Shown here: positions 1 to 6,558 of the stretch, piece by piece
Layout of the letters: every line of letters starts with the position of its first letter
Position numbering within the stretch: the stretch's first letter is position 1
NCBI GenBank assembly: GCA_034667645.1
Contig: JAXDQV010000299.1
Coordinates: 1-6,929, forward strand
Direction: 5' to 3'
Origin: JAJPJG01 sp034667645
GTDB lineage: Bacteria > Verrucomicrobiota > Verrucomicrobiia > Chthoniobacterales > Chthoniobacteraceae
Length of the DNA: 6,929 nt
Made by a program: the position numbers and the translations under genes
Notes under the pieces: model-generated
What the model saw: the letters and a program-made list of their open reading frames with translations, nothing else
Database searches by the model: none
What the model was told of the DNA's origin: nothing

Positions 1-1
1 C

Positions 2-406
2 TACGACACGATGCAGTTCCTCACCTGCGATGTGACGACCTATTGCCTCGGCATGGCGGCAAGCATGGGCGCGGTGCTGTTGTGCGCCGGAACGAAAGGC
101 AAGCGCTTCGCGTTGCCGAACTCCGACATCATGATCCACCAGGTTTCCGGCGGCGCGCAAGGCACGGCCAGCGACGTCGAACGCACGGTGGAATACATGT
201 TTAAGCTTAAAAAGCGCTTGATCAAAATCATGGCATATCACACCGGCAAGGATGAAGACATCGTCAAGAACGACTCGGACCGCGATTACTACATGAGTGC
301 AACAGAGGCGTGTGATTACGGTCTCGTCGATCAGGTCGTGAAATCGCGCAAGGATGTGAAACCGGAATCGAAACCGGAGCTGGTGGAGGAAAAACCAGCG
401 GAGTAA
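2..406 (+). CDS. clpP: ATP-dependent Clp protease proteolytic subunit ClpP (5' end missing)
   Basis: This is the C-terminal two thirds of ClpP, the serine peptidase that forms a barrel of two heptamer rings and degrades proteins fed in by ClpX or a similar ATPase in the cytoplasm. The reading frame is open from base 2 (Y-D-T-M...), so the start lies off the left edge; by comparison with E. coli about 76 mature residues are missing. All three catalytic residues are visible: Ser in G-M-A-A-S-M-G (codon 62-64), His in M-I-H-Q (137-139) and Asp in D-R-D-Y-Y (284-286). Their spacing, 25 and 49 residues, equals that of E. coli ClpP (S97, H122, D171). The TGK, Y-G-L-V-D-Q-V and G-K-R-F-A-L-P-N segments are also typical. 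After the usual end the protein carries about 20 extra residues rich in Lys, Glu and Pro. clpX follows 4 bases downstream, as in many bacteria, so the two are co-transcribed. Confidence 0.97.
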   Translation, partial: YDTMQFLTCDVTTYCLGMAASMGAVLLCAGTKGKRFALPNSDIMIHQVSGGAQGTASDVERTVEYMFKLKKRLIKIMAYHTGKDEDIVKNDSDRDYYMSATEACDYGLVDQVVKSRKDVKPESKPELVEEKPAE

Positions 407-410
407 GGCC

Positions 411-1685
411 ATGGCGCGCGCGTCCAATCTCACGATGTGCAGCTTCTGCGGCAAGAGCCACGCGGAAGTGCGAAAACTCATCGCAGGGCCGGGCGTTTAC
501 ATTTGCGACAGTTGCATCAACGTCTGCAAAGGCATCCTCGACAAGGAGCTCAGCGACGATGCGCGGAAGCAGTCCACCACGCTGCGCGTTCCCAAGCCGG
601 CGGACATTCGGCGGTCGCTCGACCAATACGTGATCGGCCAAGACCGCGCGAAGAAGGTTCTCAGCGTCGCGGTTCATAATCATTACAAGCGGATCACCCA
701 GAGTTCGAACACGGGCGGCACCGTCGCTTCGCTCGATCCGTTCGCCGAGGTGGAGATTGAGAAAAGCAACATCCTCCTCATCGGCCCGACGGGCTCGGGC
801 AAAACACTGCTCGCCAAGACTCTCGCGCGCATCCTCGATGTTCCTTTTTGCATCGCCGATGCAACGACGCTCACCGAAGCCGGCTATGTCGGTGAGGACG
901 TCGAGAACATCATTTTGCGACTGCTGCAAAATGCCGATTACGACGTGAAACGTGCGGAAATCGGCATCGTTTACATCGACGAAATCGACAAGATCGGGCG
1001 TAAGACGGACAACGTCTCGATCACTCGCGACGTCAGCGGCGAGGGTGTCCAGCAAGCGCTTTTAAAAATCCTCGAAGGCTCCACCTGCAATGTGCCACCA
1101 CAGGGCGGACGCAAACATCCGCATCAGGAATATATCCAGATCAACACGGAGAAAATTCTGTTCATCTGTGGCGGCGCTTTTGTCGGGCTCGATAAAATCG
1201 TGCAGCGCCGCGCCGGAAAACGCGCACTCGGGTTTGCCTCGGTCAACGCAGAGGGCGTCGAGCTTCTTACTCAGGAAGCGATCCGCCACACCGAGCCGGA
1301 AGATTTACTCAGCTTCGGGATGATCCCCGAATTCATCGGACGCCTTCCAGTCGTTGCTGCTTTGGATCCGCTCACCGAGGACGAGCTCACGCTCATTCTT
1401 ACTGAGACGAAGAACGCGATGATCAAGCAATACACCAAGCTACTGGCGATGGAGGGCGTGAACCTAACCTTCACGCGCGACGCTCTCCGCGCGCTCGCGC
1501 AGCAGGCCGCGGCGAAACAGACCGGCGCACGTGCGCTTCGTTCGATGCTCGAGCGCCTGATGCTCGACATCATGTATGACATTCCAAGCCGTGAAGACAT
1601 CGCCGACGTGACAGTGAACAGGGCCGTCGTCGAAGGGAAAAAAACGCCGATTATCCGCAAGAAGCAGGACAAAGACGCGGCGTAG
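411..1685 (+). CDS. clpX: ATP-dependent Clp protease ATP-binding subunit ClpX
   Basis: ClpX is the hexameric AAA+ unfoldase that selects tagged proteins, unfolds them using ATP and passes them to ClpP. The 424 residues match the length of E. coli ClpX, and every key element is present. The N-terminal zinc-binding domain has C10, C13, C32 and C35 (C-x2-C-x18-C-x2-C). Walker A is GPTGSGKT at 125-132 and Walker B has D190-E191. The pore-1 loop is GYVG at 158-161 and the RKH pore motif is at 234-236. The ClpP-docking loop reads LGF (273-275) in place of the E. coli IGF. The arginine finger is R311 in P-E-F-I-G-R, and sensor 2 is G-A-R with R374. The ATG at 411 is chosen because it gives the normal N-terminus and has GGAG at 400-403, 7 bases upstream and overlapping the clpP stop. 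With the partner clpP just upstream, this is a standard clpP-clpX operon. I see no damage to the gene. Confidence 0.98.
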   Translation: MARASNLTMCSFCGKSHAEVRKLIAGPGVYICDSCINVCKGILDKELSDDARKQSTTLRVPKPADIRRSLDQYVIGQDRAKKVLSVAVHNHYKRITQSSNTGGTVASLDPFAEVEIEKSNILLIGPTGSGKTLLAKTLARILDVPFCIADATTLTEAGYVGEDVENIILRLLQNADYDVKRAEIGIVYIDEIDKIGRKTDNVSITRDVSGEGVQQALLKILEGSTCNVPPQGGRKHPHQEYIQINTEKILFICGGAFVGLDKIVQRRAGKRALGFASVNAEGVELLTQEAIRHTEPEDLLSFGMIPEFIGRLPVVAALDPLTEDELTLILTETKNAMIKQYTKLLAMEGVNLTFTRDALRALAQQAAAKQTGARALRSMLERLMLDIMYDIPSREDIADVTVNRAVVEGKKTPIIRKKQDKDAA

Positions 1686-1700
1686 GGTTGGATTCGAAAA

Positions 1701-1731
1701 CGCCCGCATCTTTGGGCTAAAGCTGCGGGCG
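1701..1731. terminator. Hairpin after clpX, probable transcription terminator
   Basis: An 8-bp stem (CGCCCGCA at 1701-1708 with TGCGGGCG at 1724-1731), a single T/C mismatch, then 4 more pairs (CTTT at 1710-1713 with AAAG at 1719-1722) enclose a 5-base loop. It begins 15 bases after the clpX stop and sits before the next gene, where a terminator for clpPX is expected. On the plus strand no T-run follows, only GAAACTCC. On the minus strand the stem is followed by TTTTC, so it looks more like an intrinsic terminator in that direction. It could also act as an mRNA 3'-end stabiliser. Confidence 0.5.
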
Positions 1732-1756
1732 GAAACTCCTGCCGTTTAGTTTTGTG

Positions 1757-2395
1757 ATGAAAACCACCTGTGGGCATCGCGTGGGCATCGGGATGCTCAC
1801 CGCATGGTTGCTGGCGCGAACGTGTGCAGCCGCTTCGTCTGTCTGGGTGGTGAGCAACGGCTTTCACAGCTCGATCGGTATTCCGGCCAGCGCGTTGCCA
1901 AGCTGCAAGTTCCCTGCGGCACGCGGCGCAGATTTCCTGCTGCTTGGTTGGGGCGATGCCGACTGGTATCGCGGCCATGTAACACCGGGCACGTTTTGCA
2001 GCGCCGTTTTCTGGCCGACCCCCTCCGTGCTGCATGTCGTGGCGGTTCGGGGCCGGCTGTCGAAAAGATTTCGCCACAGCGACGTCGTTCGGATCGAGCT
2101 GACGCCAGCACAGCTCCTAAGTCTCGCCGTAGCACTCGATCAAAGCTTCGCCCGCGACGAGCACGGGCGGCTGAGGCCGGCGGGGAAAGGCTTCCAGCCG
2201 GGAAGCGAGTTCTTCAAGAGCTGCGAGTCGTTTTATTTTCCAAAAATGTGCAACTACTGGATTGCCGAAAAACTCCGGAACAGTGGATTACGACTCTCGG
2301 TCGTCGCGTCCCTCAGCGCGTCCGGGCTGGTGCGGCAAGCTGCGCTCGTCGGGTTACCCGAACAGGCCCGCGGCGGGCCGGCTGACTACTTCTGA
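1757..2395 (+). CDS. DUF2459-family protein, exported or membrane-anchored, function unknown
   Basis: The 212-residue product resembles the DUF2459 family (also described as a conserved protein sometimes found near urease genes); no biochemical role is established that I know of. Residues 8-26 form a hydrophobic stretch after a short basic start, ending C-A-A-A-S-S, which fits a signal peptide or N-terminal anchor. Family-like motifs follow: V-S-N-G-F-H-S-S-I at 32-40 (H37), GWGDADWY at 64-71, and C-N-Y-W-I-A at 165-170 followed by L-R-N-S-G-L. The N-terminal His and late Cys could be a catalytic pair, but this is inference. Translation could also start at the GTG at 1754, directly before the ATG; ATG is preferred, and neither has a clear ribosome binding site. 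The gene is separated from clpX by a hairpin and is probably transcribed on its own. It converges with the DUF4331 gene, with 15 bases between the stops. No urease genes are in the window. Confidence 0.75.
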   Translation: MKTTCGHRVGIGMLTAWLLARTCAAASSVWVVSNGFHSSIGIPASALPSCKFPAARGADFLLLGWGDADWYRGHVTPGTFCSAVFWPTPSVLHVVAVRGRLSKRFRHSDVVRIELTPAQLLSLAVALDQSFARDEHGRLRPAGKGFQPGSEFFKSCESFYFPKMCNYWIAEKLRNSGLRLSVVASLSASGLVRQAALVGLPEQARGGPADYF

Positions 2396-2410
2396 AAGAC
2401 TGCGACGACT

Positions 2411-3803
2411 CTAGTTGCGCGTGGCGTCGTCCGTGCCGCCTCCAGGGGCGAGCGGCTGGTTCGGCTTGCCGAGGAACGGAAAGGAGGTGGTCAAGGAACC
2501 GCTGTTTGCCACGCCATCCCCAACCGTGATGTTGTGATTGATCGTGGTCAGCACGATATCCACGGTATCGTCCTGCAGGCGGCGGCCATTGGGGAGTGCG
2601 AAACCGTTGGAGTCTTTATGATCGAAGCCGGCGCCCGCGGGAGAGCCGAAATTGCTGATGGTCGTGTCGAGCTGGAGGATGTCGCCGTAAGCGAAGAGGA
2701 TGTTCCCCAAGGCGGTGTAGGAAGATTCCGGTGGATTGGAAACTACGCCGAGCTCGTTGAGCGTTTCCGTGATCAATGGCTCAAACTGCCGTGTCGCATC
2801 CCCGTGCGGTGTGCCCGCTTTGTAAGCGTTCCGTTTATCGAAGGGGAGCGAATTCGTTTACCAGCGGATTGCCCATGCGATCCACGGTCTTGAAAGCGCC
2901 CCCGCCCTTGACGCCGTCGTTGGTCAGGAGCTGTTTCACGTGGCGCCTCGTGAGGAAATTCAATCCCAGGAAAGGCCCTTTATCGCTGACCAGCAGAACC
3001 GTCGGAATCCGCAGCGCGATCGCGAGGGTGTTGTATCCTGCAAACGTATCACGCTGGCGGGAGAAGGCAGGGACATTGGGTCCGGTGCCGTTGCGAATGC
3101 CATCCACGAAGGAGGTAAAAGCGGGCACATCGAAAAAGAAGGGATCGTCCACTTCCCCCGCGAAGAATTGGATCGTGGCTGAGGGCGCGATGCTGATGTT
3201 GCGAACATCAAAGGCCGCTGCCGTGGGGGAGACATTAAACGGGGTCACCTGGAGCGCGTCACCATTGATGTCAGCCTTAAAAACTTTGGCGTTGAGGTCG
3301 GAAAAGCCATTGAAAGTGAGGGTCGCCTCCTGCCGAAGCGGGCGGCGAAGATTGGTCGGGATGAAGTTGCCGCCGGTGCCCATCTGGGAGGCCAGACCCA
3401 CGTGACGCTTGTTGAACATCACGTCGATCGTCCGGTTTGCTTTGATCGTTTTGGTGAAGTTCGATTTTTGGGTTGCCGAGGCATTGGGATCCAGGATCGG
3501 CGAAACGAAATTGATGTGGTCGTTGTAGATCTCAAAGCGGAACACCACGTGCTCATCGAACGACGCAAAGTTTGGAACTTCGCCGGGCACGAGGAAACCG
3601 TGCACCGTCGCGATCATCACCGTCTGCGTGATGTCGGTCGGATCGAGGAAGAGGAAGACATCGTTGATATCCGCTCCCAAATCCTGAGCGAGCGCCGGAG
3701 CGTCGCCGTGATCGCCGGCTAAAACGAATGGCGGAGAAAAAACGTTCGCCACGACTAGAGCAGCCGCGGCGAAGCAGGAAGACAGCGATTTTTGAACTTT
3801 CAT
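2411..3803 (-). pseudogene. DUF4331-family secreted protein, reading frame broken by a 1-base frameshift
   Basis: Read with one frame change, this gene encodes about 463 residues of a DUF4331-family protein, a group of exported bacterial proteins without a known function. From the ATG at 3801-3803 there is a signal peptide (basic start, hydrophobic residues 10-28, likely cut after V-L-A at 29), then D-H-G-D-A-P at 31-36, the usual start of the mature domain. Next come A-D-I-N-D-V-F-L-F (about 44-52), V-F-R-F-E-I-Y and V-D-R-M-G-N-P-L-V-N near 310. In the written frame the protein stops after 322 residues (TAA at 2835-2837). The frame starting with GAT at 2837-2839 continues as D-K-R-N-A-Y-K-A-G-T-P for 142 residues, including the family's P-N-G-R-R-L-Q-D-D-T-V-D segment, and ends with TAG at 2411-2413. 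No Shine-Dalgarno sequence precedes the start; the leader is pyrimidine-rich. It lies 138 bases beyond the MCE gene and is probably a separate unit. It may be a recent pseudogene or a sequencing/assembly error. Confidence 0.8.
2838..2846 (-). other. Frameshift site in the DUF4331 gene
   Basis: On the minus strand the sequence reads GCT CCC CTT CGA TAA, giving A-P-L-R-stop. Removing one C from the run of four (GGGG at 2843-2846 on the plus strand) gives GCT CCC TTC GAT AAA, that is A-P-F-D-K-R-N-A-Y, which joins the two family-like halves without a gap. The exact inserted base cannot be fixed from the sequence alone; the C-run is the simplest place. Confidence 0.7.
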
Positions 3804-3941
3804 GGAAAAGGAAATGCAGGGATTAAAAATCGATCGCCGCCCACGATGAAATAATTTTTTAGAGAAGGCAAATCAGCCATCCCGCCTCCGCCGCCATTTC
3901 TGCCCCTCGTGGCGCGGATGAAGCGACATCGAATCGTGATC

Positions 3942-4934
3942 CTAGTCACGAACCCGGCGGGCCGGCTGCTTCACGGGTTGCGGGACATTCAGCCGCGGGC
4001 CGCTATTGCTGCTGGCAGGATAGGTTTTCGTGCTGGGCCAGACCAGACGCCACGGCTGGCGCTTCACGGTGTCGGTCGCTTCCTGGAGGTTCTGGCCGAT
4101 GCTTTGAAACTGCGGGCCGAGCGTGGACATGGTGCTCCGGAGCTGCTCGGAGGCCTGCCGGAAGTTGTTGAGCGAAGCGCCGATGTCTTTGTTTTTCGCG
4201 AGGTCGCTCGTGAACTTGTCCGCATTCTGCAGCGTGCTTTGCAAATGGCTGTCGGGACCGGTGAGTTCCGCGATGTGTTCGATTGTGGTTTGCAGTTTGC
4301 CTGTGGAGCCGGAGAGCTCGACGAGGTTCTGGCCGAAGTTGCGGAAGTTCACGACAGCCTGATCAATGTTCGAGCCGGGCGCGGTCATCGTTTTCAAATT
4401 GTTCGCCGTGCTCTGCAGCTCGACCATCGTCTTCTGCGCCTCCTGCGCCACGGGCGTGACGACGTTTTTAATCACGTCCACCGCCTCGGAAATCGAGGCC
4501 GCAAAGTCCTTCTGTCTCTCGCCCACAAAGTAGGCGCCGTTGGATGCGATGCCGCTGCTTTCGTCGCCGTTGGCGAAATCGATCACCTGTTCGCCGAGGA
4601 GTGAGTATTGAACCATGCGCACGTTCACCTCGCGAAAAATCTTCGTCCCGCGATCCACGGTGACTTCGATGACCGCCTCGTATTTTGGAAACGCTTTCGG
4701 CCGATCCTGGAGCGGCACCGGCGAGTTTAATTTCGTCACCTGTCCGATCTTTCGTCCGGCGAGGAGGACCGGGGCGCCTTGCTTGATGCCGCCGGCGTTG
4801 TCGAAAAAGATGTTGTAGTGGTTGACGGCCTTGAACACGCCCGGCGCGCCGAGCGCGAGGAGGACGGCGGTGAGGATGGCGACGCTGACGACGACGAGCA
4901 GGCCGGTGCGGATTTCTTCGCGGCGAATGTCCAT
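3942..4934 (-). CDS. MCE-domain lipid transport protein, MlaD-like
   Basis: This is the MCE (MlaD-type) subunit of a lipid ABC transporter: anchored in the inner membrane, with its MCE domain forming a ring in the periplasm that carries lipid between the permease and the outer membrane. The 330 residues begin with a short cytoplasmic start and one membrane helix (about 10-30). An MCE domain follows at about 39-121, with F-D-N-A-G-G-I-K-Q-G-A-P-V and A-G-R-K-I-G-Q-V. The S-L-L-G-E segment (111-115) corresponds to the hydrophobic pore loop of MlaD. Residues from about 145 to 290 are Gln/Asn-rich and predicted to be largely helical, as in longer MCE proteins. Near the C-terminus is a Q-P-W-R-L-V-W-P-S-T-K-T-Y-P motif (293-306), then a Pro/Arg-rich end. 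The ATG at 4932-4934 directly follows the TAA of the ATPase gene, so translation is probably coupled. Family assignment is firm; the transported lipid is inferred. Confidence 0.93.
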   Translation of the reverse strand: MDIRREEIRTGLLVVVSVAILTAVLLALGAPGVFKAVNHYNIFFDNAGGIKQGAPVLLAGRKIGQVTKLNSPVPLQDRPKAFPKYEAVIEVTVDRGTKIFREVNVRMVQYSLLGEQVIDFANGDESSGIASNGAYFVGERQKDFAASISEAVDVIKNVVTPVAQEAQKTMVELQSTANNLKTMTAPGSNIDQAVVNFRNFGQNLVELSGSTGKLQTTIEHIAELTGPDSHLQSTLQNADKFTSDLAKNKDIGASLNNFRQASEQLRSTMSTLGPQFQSIGQNLQEATDTVKRQPWRLVWPSTKTYPASSNSGPRLNVPQPVKQPARRVRD

Positions 4935-5708
4935 TTAGTTTTTTTGATTCTCCAAAATCGGGCCTTCGGTTTTGCCTTCGACGAACTGCGAGACAATCGC
5001 GTTCTTTGAGCTGCGGAAGCGTTCGGGCCGATCTTCCTCGATGATTTTTCCCTGATAAAGCATCGCCATGCGCGTGGCGATCTTGAACGCGCTGTCCATC
5101 TCGTGGGTGACGATAATGGAGGTGGCTTTCGTTTTTTCGGTGAGAGAAATGATCAGCTCATCGATGACGGACGAAATTACCGGATCGAGTCCCGCGCTTG
5201 GCTCGTCGAAGAGAATCAGCTCCGGCTCCAGCACGAGCGCGCGGGCGAGACCGATGCGTTTTTTCATCCCGCCACTCAGCTCACTCGGCATGCGATCACC
5301 GGTGTCTTCCATCCCGACCAGTGAGAGTTTTTCCTCCACAATGTCGTCGATTTCTTTCTTTGATTTCTCGGTCAGCTCCTCGAGCGGCAGCGCGAGATTG
5401 TCACGGACGCTGAGCGAGGAAATAAGCGCGGAATATTGATAGACCATGCCGATTTTCTGGCGCATCCGGTTGAGCTTCGGACGGCTCATGCGGTTGACCT
5501 CGCGGCCCTGAAATTTCACGCTGCCACGCGTGGGATGGAGGATGCCCATGATCAGACGCAGCGTCGTGCTTTTGCCGCTGCCGCTCTGACCGAGAATCGC
5601 CAGCCGCTCCTGCGGCCGCACGCGGAGATCGAGGCCGTTGAGAATGCGTTTGTCATCGAAGGAGAGATCGACATCGGACATTTCGACGATCGGCTCCGGA
5701 TCAGTCAT
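4935..5708 (-). CDS. ABC transporter ATP-binding protein, MlaF-like
   Basis: This is the cytoplasmic ATPase that drives the MCE/Mla-type lipid transporter encoded by the genes on either side. The 257 residues contain all ABC ATPase motifs: Walker A GQSGSGKST at 40-48, Q-loop Q91 (V-Y-Q-Y), signature LSGGM at 144-148, Walker B L-I-L-F-D-E at 164-169, D-loop S-A-G-L-D-P at 171-176 and the switch histidine H202 (V-T-H-E-M). The V-Y-Q-Y-S-A-L-I-S-S-L-S-V segment and L-S-G-G-M-K-K-R are typical of MlaF and its relatives. The start chosen is the ATG at 5706-5708, which gives the normal N-terminus (M-T-D-P-E-P-I-V-E). The frame stays open to 5792, but the extra 28 residues are Ser/Pro-rich and lie inside the permease gene. 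The gene overlaps the permease stop by 8 bases and its TAA abuts the MCE start, which points to a tightly coupled operon. Confidence 0.95.
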   Translation of the reverse strand: MTDPEPIVEMSDVDLSFDDKRILNGLDLRVRPQERLAILGQSGSGKSTTLRLIMGILHPTRGSVKFQGREVNRMSRPKLNRMRQKIGMVYQYSALISSLSVRDNLALPLEELTEKSKKEIDDIVEEKLSLVGMEDTGDRMPSELSGGMKKRIGLARALVLEPELILFDEPSAGLDPVISSVIDELIISLTEKTKATSIIVTHEMDSAFKIATRMAMLYQGKIIEEDRPERFRSSKNAIVSQFVEGKTEGPILENQKN

Positions 5709-6492
5709 AAAGCGCGATGAGGACGATGTTGGCGAGCGTGTCGAAGCCGATGACGGTGGTGATGGCTGTGACGACGCTCGAAGTGGTCGCATCGCCCACG
5801 CCCGCCGCGCCGCCGCGAACGGTGAGGCCTTTGTAACAAGCGACCAGGCCGATGATCAGGCCGAAGAGGAAGCTCTTCACCACGCCGGCGATGATGTCGC
5901 GCCGTTGCAGGGCGTCGTGGACGAGATCGATGAAATAAGGATACGCAATGCCGAGCTTCAGATTGCAAATGAACGCTGCTCCGACCATCGCGGTGAGATT
6001 TGAAAGCACGACCAGACAGGGCATGAGTAAAAAAATCGCGAGCACCCGGGGCGAGACGAGGAACCGGAGGGGGCCGATCCCCATCGCTTCGATCGCCTCG
6101 ACTTCCTCAGCCACGGTCATCGTCCCGAGCTCCGCGGTGTAAGCCGCGCCAATGCGCGCCGCGACCATGATGCCGGTGATCAGTGGCCCCAGCTCGCGCG
6201 TGAAGCCGACGGCGACCAGACCGGGAACGAGCCGCTCCGTGCCGAAGCTTTGCAACTGATAACCCGTCAGCAGCGCCATCGTGAGCCCGAGGAAAAGGGA
6301 TACGAGCGCGATGAGCGGGATCGAGCCGACACCCGCGCGATCCGTCTGCTCGAAGAAAATGCTCGCGCGAAATGGCAGCCGCCCACGCCGCATGTGCTCC
6401 AGTGTTTCCTGCACGGTCTCGACCAGCAGCCAGACGACGCTGCTCAAGTGCTCGAGCACCTTTCGAAACGGCGTGATTCGGTCGAGGATCAT
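5701..6492 (-). CDS. ABC transporter permease, MlaE-like
   Basis: This is the inner-membrane permease of the MCE/Mla-type lipid transporter, expected to work as a dimer with two MlaF-like ATPases and an MCE ring. Its 263 residues match the usual MlaE length. The amphipathic N-terminal part (1-45) leads into hydrophobic segments at about 57-80, 104-120, 142-170, 190-215 and 236-261. The family hallmark is at 98-138: T-R-E-L-G-P-L, then V-A-A-R-I-G-A-A-Y-T-A-E-L-G-T-M and E-E-V-E-A-I-E-A-M-G. The start is the ATG at 6490-6492; a TAG stop in the same frame lies 6 bases upstream, so no longer start is possible. There is no clear Shine-Dalgarno sequence. The TGA stop at 5701-5703 overlaps the ATPase start. 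The phosphatase gene ends 66 bases upstream. Confidence 0.94.
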   Translation of the reverse strand: MILDRITPFRKVLEHLSSVVWLLVETVQETLEHMRRGRLPFRASIFFEQTDRAGVGSIPLIALVSLFLGLTMALLTGYQLQSFGTERLVPGLVAVGFTRELGPLITGIMVAARIGAAYTAELGTMTVAEEVEAIEAMGIGPLRFLVSPRVLAIFLLMPCLVVLSNLTAMVGAAFICNLKLGIAYPYFIDLVHDALQRRDIIAGVVKSFLFGLIIGLVACYKGLTVRGGAAGVGDATTSSVVTAITTVIGFDTLANIVLIALYD

Positions 6493-6558
6493 CGTGAGCT
6501 ATTCGGAGCGCGCAGCATACATGGCGGCTCGCGGGTGGCGAGAAATCTGCCGCAAAGC

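Noticed and set aside
264..1055. Open frame of 263 codons on the minus strand inside clpP-clpX
   Set aside because: It lies antisense to two certain genes, its product has no recognisable domain, and long antisense frames are common in GC-rich coding DNA.
1271..2077. Open frame of 268 codons on the minus strand across the clpX end and the DUF2459 gene
   Set aside because: It is antisense to clpX and the DUF2459 gene, spans the hairpin between them, and shows no family motif.
2404..2431. GACGAC/GTCGTC inverted repeat at the convergent gene ends
   Set aside because: Only six pairs around a 16-base loop, partly inside the DUF4331 coding end and without a T-run; not a convincing terminator.
3822..3850. 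Possible minus-strand promoter for the DUF4331 gene (TTCATC, 17 bases, TTTAAT)
   Set aside because: The -10-like box is fair, but the -35 box matches only three of six bases and the region is simply AT-rich; too weak to call.
3909..4604. Open frame of 231 codons on the plus strand opposite the MCE gene
   Set aside because: It is the shadow of a well-supported MCE gene; the Arg/Val/Leu-rich product fits a complement translation.
5709..5792. Longer N-terminus for the ABC ATPase, starting at 5792
   Set aside because: The extra 28 residues are Ser/Pro-rich, lie inside the permease gene and are absent from MlaF relatives; the ATG at 5706-5708 gives the normal start.
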